A stretch of DNA of 64,000 nt from Halorubrum trapanicum (GCF_017873555.1 NZ_JAGGKE010000003.1:248001-312000), one strand, 5' to 3'. Positions 8,012-16,584 are shown, numbered from the stretch's first letter. Notes: generated from the sequence alone by a model not told the origin. Translations and numbers: made by a program.

Positions 8012-8815
8012 ATGCTTCCTCACGCCGCCGACGACATCTCGCGCGACGGCAAGTCGCTCATCCTCGCGTACGACCACGGGCTCGAACACGGGCCGGTCGA
8101 CTTCGAGCCGAACCCGGCCACCGCCGACCCCGAGCGGCTGTTCGAGCTCGCCACCCACGACGCGGTCACCGCGCTGGCGGTCCAGAAGGGAGTCGCCGAG
8201 GCGTACTACCCCGACTACGAAGACGACGTGAACCTGCTGTTGAAGCTGAACGGCACCTCGAACCTCTGGATGGGCGAGCCGGACAGCCCCGTCAACTGCT
8301 CGGCCGAGTACGCCGCGGGACTCGGCGCCGACGCGGTCGGGTTCACCCTCTACGGCGGGTCGAACCACGAGGTGGAGATGGCCGAGGAGTTCCGGAAGGC
8401 ACAGGAGACGGCCCGGGAACACGGGATGGGCGTCGTCATGTGGTCGTACCCGCGCGGTCAGGGGGTCAAAAACGACACCAGCCCCGACACCATCTCCTAC
8501 GCGGCCCGGCTCGGGCTGGAACTCGGTGCGGACCTCGTGAAGGTGAAGTACCCCGGCTCCGCCGAGGCGATGGGCGAGGCCGTCCGCATGGCCGGACCGA
8601 CCGACGTGGTGATGTCCGGGGGAACGATGCGCGACGACGTCGCCTTCCTCCGGACCGTCTCCGACGCCATCGACGCGGGCGCCCGCGGGCTCGCGGTCGG
8701 CCGCAACGTCTTCCAGCGCGACCACCCCGAGCGCATCCTCGACGCGCTGGAGGCGGTCGTCTTCGAGGAGGCGGACCCCGAGGCGGCGCTCGCGACCGCG
8801 GAGCGCGCCGACTGA
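8012..8815 (+). CDS. fba: Class I fructose-bisphosphate aldolase, archaeal (DhnA) type
   Basis: This 267-residue TIM-barrel enzyme of the archaeal class I aldolase/DhnA family has [13 protein letters not shown] near the N-terminus and the Schiff-base lysine in [10 protein letters not shown] (Lys177 or Lys179). C-terminal phosphate-binding motifs are MSGGTM and [10 protein letters not shown]. The related enzyme for aromatic biosynthesis (ADH synthase) has the same fold. The gene directly downstream is fructose-1,6-bisphosphatase, which favours the gluconeogenic/glycolytic role. It overlaps that gene by one base (TGATG). A TATA-like CTTTTTAC lies about 27 bases upstream. Confidence 0.85.
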   Translation: MLPHAADDISRDGKSLILAYDHGLEHGPVDFEPNPATADPERLFELATHDAVTALAVQKGVAEAYYPDYEDDVNLLLKLNGTSNLWMGEPDSPVNCSAEYAAGLGADAVGFTLYGGSNHEVEMAEEFRKAQETAREHGMGVVMWSYPRGQGVKNDTSPDTISYAARLGLELGADLVKVKYPGSAEAMGEAVRMAGPTDVVMSGGTMRDDVAFLRTVSDAIDAGARGLAVGRNVFQRDHPERILDALEAVVFEEADPEAALATAERAD

Positions 8816-9759
8816 TGGCCGACCCCGACTCCGCCCCGGACGCCCGCGCCGTCCCGGACGGCGGCACCGCCGAGGGCGATCCGACCGTCGCGGCCGTCTT
8901 CGACGCGGTCGCGGCGACGGCCCCCGAGATCCGCGCCGCGCTCCCCGGCCGCCGCGTCGAGAGCGGGACGGAGAACGCCTCCGGCGAGTCGGTGCTGGCG
9001 GGGGACCTCTACGCCGACGAGCTGCTCGGCGAGGCGATCACCGCGATCGACGGCGTCGGCTCCTTCGTCAGCGAGGAGCGCGAGGCGGCGGTCGACGCGG
9101 GCGGCGAAGTCGGGAGCGGGGCGGACGACGCCTACGCCGTCGCGATCGACCCCCTCGACGGCTCCTCGAACCTCCGGTCGAACAACGCGATGGGGACGGT
9201 CGTCGGGGTGTACGACGCCCCGCTGCCCGCGAGCGGCCGCGACCTCGTCGCCGCCGGTTACGTCCTCTACGGCCCGATCACGACGATGGTCGTCGCCGAC
9301 GAGGCGGGCGTCCGCGAGGAGGTGATCGAGCGCGACGGCGACGGGGTCGAGCGATCGGTCGTCGAGACCGAACTGACGCTGCCGGACACGCCGACCGTCT
9401 ACGGCTTCGGCGGCCGCGTCCCGGACTGGCCCGCCGACTTCCGCGCGTACGCCCGGGCGGTCGAAGACGAGCTGAAGCTCCGCTACGGCGGCGCGATGGT
9501 CGGCGACGTGAACCAGGTGCTCACCTACGGCGGGGTGTTCGCGTACCCCGCGCTCCGGAGCGCGCCGGCGGGGAAGCTCCGGCTCCAGTTCGAGGCGAAC
9601 CCGATCGCCTACGTCGTCGAGCGCGCGGGCGGGGCCTCCTCCGACGGCGCCGGGTCGCTCCTCGACGTCGAACCCGAGGCGCTCCACCAGCGCACGCCGC
9701 TGTACGTCGGCAACGAGGCGCTGATCGAGCGGCTGGAAGCGGCTCTCGACGCGGACTGA
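8815..9759 (+). CDS. fbp: Fructose-1,6-bisphosphatase, class I
   Basis: The ATG at 8815 shares a base with the stop of fba and gives 314 residues; the frame is open upstream, but that part shadows fba. The metal-binding/catalytic signature is [10 protein letters not shown] (Asp112, Asp115). A preceding acidic cluster (SFVSEEREA) supplies further metal ligands. C-terminal sugar-phosphate residues include [20 protein letters not shown]. The enzyme hydrolyses fructose 1,6-bisphosphate in gluconeogenesis. Translational coupling to aldolase makes a two-gene gluconeogenic operon, the arrangement I recall from other haloarchaea. The first ~20 residues are a low-complexity extension. Confidence 0.92.
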   Translation: MADPDSAPDARAVPDGGTAEGDPTVAAVFDAVAATAPEIRAALPGRRVESGTENASGESVLAGDLYADELLGEAITAIDGVGSFVSEEREAAVDAGGEVGSGADDAYAVAIDPLDGSSNLRSNNAMGTVVGVYDAPLPASGRDLVAAGYVLYGPITTMVVADEAGVREEVIERDGDGVERSVVETELTLPDTPTVYGFGGRVPDWPADFRAYARAVEDELKLRYGGAMVGDVNQVLTYGGVFAYPALRSAPAGKLRLQFEANPIAYVVERAGGASSDGAGSLLDVEPEALHQRTPLYVGNEALIERLEAALDAD

Positions 9760-9777
9760 GGGAGAACGGCGTCGCGA

Positions 9778-9865
9778 ATCAGGGCGGGCAGTGCCACGGA
9801 TCAGGGCGGGCAGCGCCACGGATCAGGGCGGGCAGCGCCACGGATCAGGGCGGGCAGCGCCACGG
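9778..9865. repeat. Four tandem copies of a 22-bp unit
   Basis: The unit begins ATCAGGGCGGGC, ends GCCACGG, and occurs four times head to tail. Copies 2-4 are identical and copy 1 differs at one base. The array lies between the fbp stop and the promoter of the carboxylase gene. Copy number may vary between strains. Confidence 0.95.
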
Positions 9866-9923
9866 ATCGAGTGTGGATTCGCCTGCCGCCCGACGCGAGC
9901 GCGTCGATCCCGCATGGAAAACT

Positions 9924-9930
9924 GTTTAGG
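9924..9930 (+). promoter_or_regulatory. TATA-like box for acyl-CoA carboxylase gene
   Basis: GTTTAGG lies about 26 bases before the ATG at 9953. This decides in favour of that start over the longer open frame, whose upstream part runs through the tandem repeat. Confidence 0.6.
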
Positions 9931-9952
9931 ATCCACCGCAAATCTTGCGTCC

Positions 9953-11779
9953 ATGAAAGTCCACGTCGGCGCGGCGGCGACCCCCGAGGAGGCCGAGGCG
10001 ATCGCGAAATCGCTCGCGGAACACCTCGGCGTCGACGTCGACGTCCACATCGAGGGCGAGGAGCCGGCGGCCGCGAGCGCCGAGCCGCCCGAGCCGAGCT
10101 ACCCGCTCGACGACGACCTCGGTCCCACGGAGCGCGAGCGCGACCTTCAGGCCGAGATCGACGACATCCGACAGGGCGGGCCGGAGAAGTACCGCGACCG
10201 GCTCGAAGCGCAGGAGAAGCTGTTCGTCCGGGACCGCCTCGACCTCTGGTTCGGCGGCGAGGGCGGGACCCGCGGCGCCGGCGACGCGAGCGCGGCCGAC
10301 GGCGACCCCGCGGGCGTGAAGTTCGAGGACGGGAAGTTCGCCGCGTTCGACGACTGGCACCCGAACGCGCCCGGACGCGGCGGCGACGCGGACGAAGACG
10401 GGGACAACGACGAGGGCGACGGCGACCGCCTCCCGGGCGACGGCCTGCTGACGGGCGCCGCCGAGTTCGAGGGGCGCGACGTCCACTTCATGGCCAACGA
10501 CTTCACGGTGAAGGCGGGGTCGATGGCGTCGAAGGGCGTCGAGAAGTTCCTCCGGATGCAAGGGCGCGCCCTGAAGACGGGGAACCCGGTCCTCTACCTG
10601 ATGGACTCCTCGGGGGGGCGGATCGACCAGCAGACCGGCTTCTTCGCCAACCGCGAGGGGATCGGGAAGTACTACTACAACCACTCGATGCTCTCCGGCG
10701 CGGTGCCGCAGATCTGCGTGCTCTACGGGCCGTGTATCGCCGGCGCCGCCTACACCCCCGTCTTCGCCGACTTCACTGTGATGGTCGAGGGGATGTCGGC
10801 GATGGCGATCGCCTCGCCGCGGATGGTGAAGATGGTCACCGGCGAGGAGATCGAGATGGACGAGCTGGGCGGCCCGCGAGTCCACGCGGAGGAGTCCGGC
10901 TCCGCCGACCTCGTCGCGCGCGACGAGGAGCACGCCCGCGAACTGGTCGCGGACCTGATCGGCTACCTCCCGGATCAGGCGGGCGAGAAGCCGCCGAGAC
11001 GCGAGACGGTGCCGCCGAAGTTCTCGCCCGAGGGGATCGACGAGCTGATCCCGGAGTCGCCGAACCGCGCGTACGACGCCCGCGACCTCCTCGACCGGGT
11101 CGCCGACGCGGAGTCCGTCTTCGAGCTGAAGGAGGGGTACGGCGAGGAGATCGTCACGGCGTTCTGCCGGATCGACGGCCGTCCCGTCGGCGTCGTCGCC
11201 AACGACCCTGCGGTCCGCTCGGGCGCCATCTTCCCGGACGCGGCGGAGAAGGCCGCGGAGTTCATCTGGACCTGCGACGCCTACGAGATCCCCCTGCTGT
11301 ACCTCTGTGACACGCCCGGCTTCATGGCCGGGTCGGGGGTCGAGAAGGACGCGATCTTAGAGAAGGGGAAGAAGATGATCTACGCCACCTCCTCGGCGAC
11401 GGTCCCGAAACAGACCGTCGTCGTCCGGAAGGCGTACGGCGCGGGGATCTACGCGATGGGCGGGCCGGCCTACGACCCCGAGAGCGTGATCGGGCTCCCG
11501 TCCGGCGAGATCGGTATCATGGGACCGGAGGCCGCGATCAACGCCGTCTACGCGCGGAAGCTCGCCGAGATCGACGACCCCGAGGAGCGCGCGGCCGAGG
11601 AGGAGCGGCTCCGCGAGGAGTACCGCGAGGGGATCGACGTCCACCGGATGGCCAGCGAGGTCGTCATCGACGAGATCGTTCCCCCCTCCGACCTCCGCGC
11701 CGAACTGGCCGCGCGGTTCGACTTCTACGAGGACGTTCGGAAGGACCTCCCGGACAAAAAGCACGGGACGGTGCTGTGA
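9953..11779 (+). CDS. pccB: Acyl-CoA (propionyl/acetyl-CoA) carboxylase, carboxyltransferase subunit
   Basis: From the ATG at 9953 the protein is 608 residues and opens MKVHVGAAATPEEAEAIAK. Two crotonase-fold carboxyltransferase halves follow. The N-half motif is SGGRIDQQTGFF, then CVLYGPCIAGAAYTPVFADF. The C-half has CDTPGFMAGSGVEK and YGAGIYAMGGPAYDP, then PEAAINAVYARKL. These are the biotinoyl/acyl-CoA binding sites of the PccB/MmdA family. The enzyme transfers CO2 from biotin to propionyl- or acetyl-CoA. The biotin carboxylase/carrier subunit is not in the window. The N-terminal ~60 residues and an acidic Gly/Asp insert near 125-160 are extra to bacterial PccB. Confidence 0.9.
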   Translation: MKVHVGAAATPEEAEAIAKSLAEHLGVDVDVHIEGEEPAAASAEPPEPSYPLDDDLGPTERERDLQAEIDDIRQGGPEKYRDRLEAQEKLFVRDRLDLWFGGEGGTRGAGDASAADGDPAGVKFEDGKFAAFDDWHPNAPGRGGDADEDGDNDEGDGDRLPGDGLLTGAAEFEGRDVHFMANDFTVKAGSMASKGVEKFLRMQGRALKTGNPVLYLMDSSGGRIDQQTGFFANREGIGKYYYNHSMLSGAVPQICVLYGPCIAGAAYTPVFADFTVMVEGMSAMAIASPRMVKMVTGEEIEMDELGGPRVHAEESGSADLVARDEEHARELVADLIGYLPDQAGEKPPRRETVPPKFSPEGIDELIPESPNRAYDARDLLDRVADAESVFELKEGYGEEIVTAFCRIDGRPVGVVANDPAVRSGAIFPDAAEKAAEFIWTCDAYEIPLLYLCDTPGFMAGSGVEKDAILEKGKKMIYATSSATVPKQTVVVRKAYGAGIYAMGGPAYDPESVIGLPSGEIGIMGPEAAINAVYARKLAEIDDPEERAAEEERLREEYREGIDVHRMASEVVIDEIVPPSDLRAELAARFDFYEDVRKDLPDKKHGTVL

Positions 11780-11780
11780 C

Positions 11781-12335
11781 GTGATCGACACCGACGCCAC
11801 GGCTCCAGACTTCGTCGCGCCCGCGGTCGCCCCGGAGGCCGACGGCGACGGAACCGGCACCCGAGCCGCGACCGAACTGGCCCTGTTCCGGCTCGTCGAG
11901 GCGCACGACGCCGTCGTCTGCTGTACCGCGCCCGCGACGTTCGTGCCCACGTGTACGGCCGCGTTCGTCGCGGTCCGCGACGCGGGCTGGCACGCCCGCG
12001 ACGACCTCGCCGTCGTCGCCCTGACGGGCGACTCGCTGTACGCGGGGTTCGCGTACGCCGACCGGTTCGACCTCCCCTTCCCGATCGTCACCGACTTCCG
12101 CGGCGGCGTCGCCGACTCCTACGACCTGCTCGCGGACTCGTGGGAGGGTCACTCGGATATCCCACGGCGCGCGACGCTCGTGATCGACGGCGACTGGACG
12201 GTCCGGTTCGCGGCGGCGACGGATGACCCCCTCGACCGCGCCGACCCCGCCCCGGTCCAGCGCGCGACCGAGACGCTGCGCGACCTCGGCGTCGACGCCG
12301 AGCGCCCGCGGGTGGCGTACGACGGGGAGTGGTGA
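11781..12335 (+). CDS. Peroxiredoxin-like (AhpC/TSA) thioredoxin-fold protein
   Basis: This 184-residue protein starts at a GTG one base after the carboxylase stop, so it is probably co-transcribed. DATAPDFVAP near the N-terminus and AVVCCTAPATFVPTCTAAFVAVRD match the AhpC/TSA pattern, where FxPTCT carries the peroxidatic cysteine. Later parts (PFPIVTDFRGGVADSYDLL and RRATLVIDGDWTVRF) fit the thioredoxin fold. Family members reduce peroxides through this cysteine. The usual resolving cysteine near the C-terminus is absent, so it would be a 1-Cys type. The substrate is unknown. Confidence 0.75.
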   Translation: MIDTDATAPDFVAPAVAPEADGDGTGTRAATELALFRLVEAHDAVVCCTAPATFVPTCTAAFVAVRDAGWHARDDLAVVALTGDSLYAGFAYADRFDLPFPIVTDFRGGVADSYDLLADSWEGHSDIPRRATLVIDGDWTVRFAAATDDPLDRADPAPVQRATETLRDLGVDAERPRVAYDGEW

Positions 12336-12439
12336 GGGTGCGACGGAGTGGTGGGGGCGCCGCGGTCGACGACCCGTCCCGCGGCGCCCGCCGCAGGCGT
12401 CGCCGTGGTTATTTGACGCCCCCGCGCCGAGGGAGCGAC

Positions 12440-13534
12440 ATGGAAGCCGCCTTCGCGGAGTACCTCGACGAGTTCACGCGCCGGGACTGGGAGACGCTCG
12501 ACCCGGACGCGGTCACCGATCCCGTCCGGATCGCGGTCGTCGGCCTCGGCTGGTTCGCCCGCGAGTGGGCGCTGCCCGGCATCGAGCGCTCGGCGTACAC
12601 CGAGGCGACCGTCGTCACCGACGTCGACGCCGACGCGGTCGACGCGGTCGCGGCCGAACGCGACGTGACGGGCGTGACGCCAGAGGCGTTCCGCTCCGGC
12701 GCCGTCGCCGACAAGTACGACGCGGTCTATATCGCCACGCCGAATGCGACCCACCTGGAGTACGTCGAGGCCGCCGCGGACCAGGGGAAGGCCGTCCTCT
12801 GCGAGAAACCGCTGGAGGTCACGCCGGAGCGCGCCCGCCGGCTCGTGGCGGCGTGCCGCGACGCGGACGTCCCGCTGATGGTCGGCTACCGGATGCAGAC
12901 CGACCCCGCCGTCCGGCGGCTCCGCGACCTCCTCGACGCGGGCGTCGCCGGCGATATCGTCCACGTCCACGCGACGATGTCGCAGACGATGCTCGGCGAG
13001 CTCGGGAGCGACACGGACCAGTGGCGGCTCGACCCCCAGCTCTCCGGCGGCTGCGCGGTGATGGATCTCGGCGTCTACCCGCTCAACACGACCCGGTTCG
13101 TGCTCGGCGCGGACCCGGTGCGCGTGTCGGGTCGGACCCGCTCGGAGCACGAGGCGTTCGCCGACATCGACGAGCACGCCTCGTTCCGGCTCGCGTTCCC
13201 GGGCGACGTCGACGCCTTCTGTACGGTGAGCCAGAACGCCCAGCACGCGAGCCGGCTGGAGGTCACCGGCACCGAGGCCCGACTAATCTTAGACCCGGCC
13301 TTCTACGAGCGCGAGGACCGGGGCTTCGCCGTCGTCCGCGACGGGACGCGGGTCGACGTGGACTTCGAGCAGGTCCACCAGATCGAAGCGGAGTTCGCGT
13401 ACTTCGGCCACCACCTGCTCGCGGGCGAGCCGTTCCACGCGGACGGCGAGCACGCCCTGACGGACATGGAAGCGCTCGCCGGCGTCTACGAGTCGGCCGA
13501 GACGGGGGACCCGGTAGATCTCGGCGGCGACTGA
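12440..13534 (+). CDS. Gfo/Idh/MocA-family sugar dehydrogenase, D-xylose 1-dehydrogenase-like
   Basis: From the ATG at 12440 the protein has 364 residues. It has a Rossmann dinucleotide site (IAVVGLGWFAREWALPGI) and the family hallmark CEKPLEVTPERA, with the catalytic/NADP lysine in EKP. A C-terminal alpha/beta substrate domain includes GGCAVMDLGVYPLN. The N-terminal 30 residues (YLDEFTRRDWETL) resemble haloarchaeal D-xylose 1-dehydrogenases (Gfo6 type), which start oxidative pentose breakdown. The sugar specificity is inferred. No other pentose-pathway gene is nearby, though an aldo/keto reductase is convergent. A TATA-like TTATTT lies ~27 bases upstream. Confidence 0.8.
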   Translation: MEAAFAEYLDEFTRRDWETLDPDAVTDPVRIAVVGLGWFAREWALPGIERSAYTEATVVTDVDADAVDAVAAERDVTGVTPEAFRSGAVADKYDAVYIATPNATHLEYVEAAADQGKAVLCEKPLEVTPERARRLVAACRDADVPLMVGYRMQTDPAVRRLRDLLDAGVAGDIVHVHATMSQTMLGELGSDTDQWRLDPQLSGGCAVMDLGVYPLNTTRFVLGADPVRVSGRTRSEHEAFADIDEHASFRLAFPGDVDAFCTVSQNAQHASRLEVTGTEARLILDPAFYEREDRGFAVVRDGTRVDVDFEQVHQIEAEFAYFGHHLLAGEPFHADGEHALTDMEALAGVYESAETGDPVDLGGD

Positions 13535-13546
13535 TTCCGCTTCGGA

Positions 13547-14389
13547 TTACTGCTCGATCCCGTACACGTCGCTCGTCCAGTCGCGGGCGGGCGTGTCGTA
13601 CACCGGCGCGTCGCGGTCGCGCTCGTCGAGGCGGCGCCGGTCGTCGTCGTCGAGCTCCCAGTCCGTCTCGGCGTTGGCCCGGACGTGCTCCGGGGTCGAC
13701 GACCGCGGCAGCGGGACGACCCCGCGGTCGAGCGCCCACCGGACCACGACCTGCGCGGGGTGCTTGTCGTACGTCTCGGCCAGCTCGGCGACGACCTCGT
13801 CGCCGAACACGTCCGTCCGCGCGAGCGGCGCCGCGGCCTCGATCACGGTGTCGGACTCGCGGCAGTAGTCGACCAGATCCGGCCGCTGGAACCACGGGTG
13901 GAACTCGATCTGGTTGACCGCGATCGGGGCGTCCGAGACGTGATGCGCGCAGCTCAGCTGGTACGCGCTGAAGTTCGAGACGCCGACGTCGCGGACGAGC
14001 CCGCGCTCGCGCAGCGCCGCCATCGCCCGGAGCGTCTCGCGCAGCGAGATGGCCGGATTGGGCCAGTGGATGAGGTACAGATCGAGGTAGTCGGTGCCGA
14101 GGCGGTCGAGCGACGCCTCGCACGACTCGATCACCGACTCGTAGTTGAGGTTCTTCGCGAGCACCTTCGAGGTGAGGAAGACGTCGTCGCGGTCGACGTC
14201 GCTCGCCGCGAGCGCCTCGCCGACGGCTTCCTCGTTGTGGTACCCCTCCGCGGTGTCGATGTGCGTGTACCCAGCGTCGAGCGCCGCGCGCACGCTGTCG
14301 GCTGTCTCGCCGTCGTTGAGGTCGTACGTGCCCAGTCCGAGCGCCGGCAGCTCGGCGCCGCTCGGGAGCGTCTTCGTTGGTACGGTCAC
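13547..14389 (-). CDS. Aldo/keto reductase
   Basis: This 280-residue (alpha/beta)8 oxidoreductase carries the catalytic tetrad: Asp45 and Tyr50 in HIDTAEGYHNE, Lys75 in FLTSKV and His108 in LYLIHWP. The NADP-binding end is VVPLPRSSTPEHVRAN. This is the AKR5-like group that includes 2,5-diketo-gluconate reductases. The true substrate is unknown. The GTG at 14387-14389 (MTVPTKTLPSG) is the natural start, because the longer open frame runs back into structured non-coding DNA. Confidence 0.88.
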   Translation of the reverse strand: MTVPTKTLPSGAELPALGLGTYDLNDGETADSVRAALDAGYTHIDTAEGYHNEEAVGEALAASDVDRDDVFLTSKVLAKNLNYESVIESCEASLDRLGTDYLDLYLIHWPNPAISLRETLRAMAALRERGLVRDVGVSNFSAYQLSCAHHVSDAPIAVNQIEFHPWFQRPDLVDYCRESDTVIEAAAPLARTDVFGDEVVAELAETYDKHPAQVVVRWALDRGVVPLPRSSTPEHVRANAETDWELDDDDRRRLDERDRDAPVYDTPARDWTSDVYGIEQ

Positions 14390-14501
14390 ACGACGGTGTT
14401 CGGCGGATCGCCGATTGAAAGTACCGGTCGGGGAACCCGCCACCGTCGCGGTTCTCGATGCCCGCGTAGCGGTATGTAAACCGCAGGCGCCGTTTCCCGA
14501 T

Positions 14502-14864
14502 CGCTTATAAATGACAAGGGGGTGGCGCGTGCCTGCGAGCGGCCGCCCTTGGCGGCCGCGAGGCAGCACGCGCGAGGGAGTCGGTGGTCCGGAGCGAAGC
14601 GGAGGACCACCGACGAGGCTGGGGAGGCGTGAGGTGCTGTGCGGAGCGGGGCGGGACTCAAAGGGGCAGCCGCGAGGCGGGCGCAGACGACGCAAGCACC
14701 GCAGGGAGCGAGCGGAGCGAGCGACCGAGGAGCACAGCGAGTGTGCGCCCGCCTCGCGGCTGGGGCTTTGGAGGGGTTCGCCGCCGATCCGAGTCAATTA
14801 TTTATAAACGAGCGGCCGGGATTTGGCGTGTCCTCCGCCGAGCCGTTGTCCGCTTATAAACGAC
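14502..14864. repeat. Structured non-coding element bounded by 14-bp direct repeats
   Basis: The 14-mer CGCTTATAAATGAC at 14502-14515 recurs at 14851-14864 with one mismatch (C for T). Between the copies there is no credible gene. There are strong hairpins: a 9-bp stem (14539-14547/14551-14559) within a longer arm, an 11-bp stem (14580-14590/14604-14614) and a perfect 19-bp stem (14667-14685/14744-14762). A third TTATAAACGA-type box sits at 14802-14811. It could be a MITE-like element, a long structured RNA or both. The rest of 14390-14979 holds nothing else recognisable apart from the small hairpin at 14921-14960. Confidence 0.6.
14521..14775 (+). ncRNA. Candidate structured RNA inside the element (strand uncertain)
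   Basis: A TTATAAA box at 14504-14510 would place transcription start near 14535. The downstream sequence folds into the stems listed for the enclosing element. GCTGTGC (14636-14642) can pair with GCACAGC (14732-14738) inside the loop of the 19-bp stem, a possible pseudoknot. It does not match tRNA, rRNA, SRP RNA or RNase P RNA as I know them. Stems form on either strand, and the plus strand is a guess from the TATA box. Transcription is not shown. Confidence 0.35.
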
Positions 14865-14920
14865 TGATTACGTACAAATCCCTCTCGGAGATTTTCCTCG
14901 CTTCGTTCGCAAAATGTACC

Positions 14921-14960
14921 GGCCGAGACTCCCGTGAGCGGAGCGAACGGGAGTCAGGCC
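14921..14960 (-). other. Hairpin downstream of tRNA-Gly
   Basis: GACTCCCGT (14927-14935) pairs with ACGGGAGTC (14947-14955), flanked by GGCC/GGCC. It starts 20 bases beyond the tRNA 3' end, so it could mark termination or be a leftover repeat. The stretch 14918-14928 also copies the complement of the tRNA 3' end almost exactly. Confidence 0.5.
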
Positions 14961-14979
14961 GGGGCACGACTGAAAGGAG

Positions 14980-15050
14980 TGCACCGGCCGAGATTTGAAC
15001 TCGGGTTGCAACCATGGCAAGGTTGCGTGATACCACTACACTACCGGTGC
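14980..15050 (-). tRNA. tRNA-Gly (anticodon GCC)
   Basis: The reverse strand folds as a 71-nt cloverleaf. The acceptor stem is GCACCGG/CCGGTGC with discriminator A. The D arm lies in GTGTAGTGGTATCAC. The anticodon stem is CAACC/GGTTG with loop TTGCCAT, giving anticodon GCC. The T stem is CCGAG/CTCGG with loop TTCAAAT. There is no intron and CCA is not encoded. Confidence 0.96.
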
Positions 15051-15083
15051 GTGCTTCGCATTCGATCGTAGCCCGGGTCGGAG

Positions 15084-15090
15084 ATATAAG
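15084..15090 (-). promoter_or_regulatory. TATA-like box for tRNA-Gly
   Basis: The reverse strand reads CTTATAT 34-40 bases before the mature tRNA 5' end, consistent with a short leader removed by RNase P. Confidence 0.55.
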
Positions 15091-15157
15091 GGTTCCGAAC
15101 GACGGTCGGCGGAAGGGTCATCGGTGCCGCGTCCCCACACGCATCCGTACTCGAACG

Positions 15158-16429
15158 ATGACCGACCTCCCCGACCGCATCGACAGACGCACCGCCCTCC
15201 GCGCGGCCGGCGGTCTCGCCGGAGCGACCGCTCTCCCGACGCTCTCGGGCTGTCTCGGAGGCGGGAGCGACGGCGACTCCGACGGCTCCGGTGGAACGGA
15301 CGGCGACGACGCCCCGCCGGACGCCGGCGCCGACGTGGACTACGCGGTCGAGACCGTCGCGGAGGGGTTCGAGAACCCGTGGGGACTCGCCTTCCTCCCG
15401 GACGACGGCCGCCTGCTGGTCACCGAGCGTCCCGGACGGCTCTCGCTCGTCGACCCCGCGGACGGGACCGTCGAGGCGGTCGCGAGCGCGCCCGAAGTGT
15501 TCGCCGAGGGGCAGGGCGGCCTGCTCGACGTCGCGGTCCACCCCGACTACCCGGACGACCCGCGCGTCTACCTCACCTACGCGGCGGCGAACGACGCGGG
15601 CGAGGCGGCGACGCACGTCGGGAGCGGGCGACTCGCGCTCGACGGGGGGGACGCGCCCGCGCTCGACGGCTTCGAGCCGATCCGCGTCGCCGAGCCGTTC
15701 CGCGACTCCGCGAACCACTTCGGATCGCGGGCGACGTTCGGTCCCGAGGGGGCGCTGTTCGTCACGGTCGGCGACCGGCGCGACACCGACTTCGGACCCG
15801 ACCACGTCTCGCAGGACCGCTCGAACGAGCTGGGCGCGACGCTGCGGCTGACGCCCGACGGCGACGCGCACCCGGACAACCCCTTCGTCGATGACCCGGA
15901 CGCGGCCGACGCGCTCTACAGCTACGGCCACCGGAATCCGCAGGCGATGGCGGTGCGCTCCGAGACAGGCCGGATCTGGCAGTGCGAGCACGGTGAGGAG
16001 GACGGCGACGAGATTAACGTGATCGAGCGCGGCGGCAACTACGGATGGCCGATCGCGAGCGAGGCGTGCCGCTACGGGACCGACGAGCCGCTCGCGCCGG
16101 GCCACGACGAGCGCGACGACGCCATCGCGCCGGTCCACTACTGGCCCTGCGGCTCCGGCGGCTTCCCGCCGAGCGGCGCGGTCTTCTACGAGGGCGAGGC
16201 GTTCCCCGAGTGGCAGGGGGACCTCCTCGCGGGTACGCTCGCGGCGCAGTATCTTGGCCGGTTCACCGTCGACGGCGACGGCCGCGACGCGGCCGTGACC
16301 GAGCGCGACCCGCTGCTCGACGACCGCGGCTGGCGGGTGCGCGCGGTCGCCGTGGAGCCGGCCACCGGACACGTCTACGTCGCGGTCGACGACGCCGACG
16401 CGCCGGTGGCTCGGATCGTCCCGGCCTGA
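15158..16429 (+). CDS. PQQ-type soluble glucose/sorbosone dehydrogenase-like lipoprotein
   Basis: From the ATG at 15158 the protein has 423 residues. The N-terminus has a twin-arginine signal (DRRTALRAAGGLAGATAL) ending in a lipobox (LSGC), so it should be exported by Tat and lipid-anchored outside the cell. A Ser/Gly/Asp-rich linker follows. The rest is a six-bladed beta-propeller of the GSDH family: ENPWGLAFLPDDGRLLVTERPG, GGLLDVAVHPDY, then SYGHRNPQAMA and CEHGEEDGDEINVIERGGNYGWP, where quinone-binding His/Asp/Arg residues occur in relatives. It probably oxidises sugars or aldoses at the cell surface. Cofactor use is inferred from the family. Confidence 0.88.
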   Translation: MTDLPDRIDRRTALRAAGGLAGATALPTLSGCLGGGSDGDSDGSGGTDGDDAPPDAGADVDYAVETVAEGFENPWGLAFLPDDGRLLVTERPGRLSLVDPADGTVEAVASAPEVFAEGQGGLLDVAVHPDYPDDPRVYLTYAAANDAGEAATHVGSGRLALDGGDAPALDGFEPIRVAEPFRDSANHFGSRATFGPEGALFVTVGDRRDTDFGPDHVSQDRSNELGATLRLTPDGDAHPDNPFVDDPDAADALYSYGHRNPQAMAVRSETGRIWQCEHGEEDGDEINVIERGGNYGWPIASEACRYGTDEPLAPGHDERDDAIAPVHYWPCGSGGFPPSGAVFYEGEAFPEWQGDLLAGTLAAQYLGRFTVDGDGRDAAVTERDPLLDDRGWRVRAVAVEPATGHVYVAVDDADAPVARIVPA

Positions 16430-16584
16430 CTCGTCCGAGCCTGTGACCGTCCCGGCCTGATCCGGATCGGGTCGCACCCGGGCCGGGCCTCCCGCCCGTG
16501 TGATCGACTCCCTCGATATTCGGCGCCGAATCCCCCGCCAAACCCCGTGTGAACGCGGCACAGCCCGAAATCGGGACCGCTATC

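Noticed and set aside
9778-9865. Tandem repeats considered as a CRISPR array
   Set aside because: The 22-bp units abut each other with no spacers, and no cas genes are present.
9791-9952. Longer start for the carboxylase beta subunit, including an in-frame ATG at 9914
   Set aside because: The upstream part translates the tandem repeat and precedes the TATA box; the ATG at 9953 begins family-like sequence at leaderless spacing.
14502-14775. Structured element considered as SRP RNA or RNase P RNA
   Set aside because: None of the conserved core sequences of either RNA could be found.
14386-14998. Several open frames of 90-120 residues across the structured element
   Set aside because: They are Arg/Gly/Ala-rich, run through the hairpins on both strands and have no domain features.
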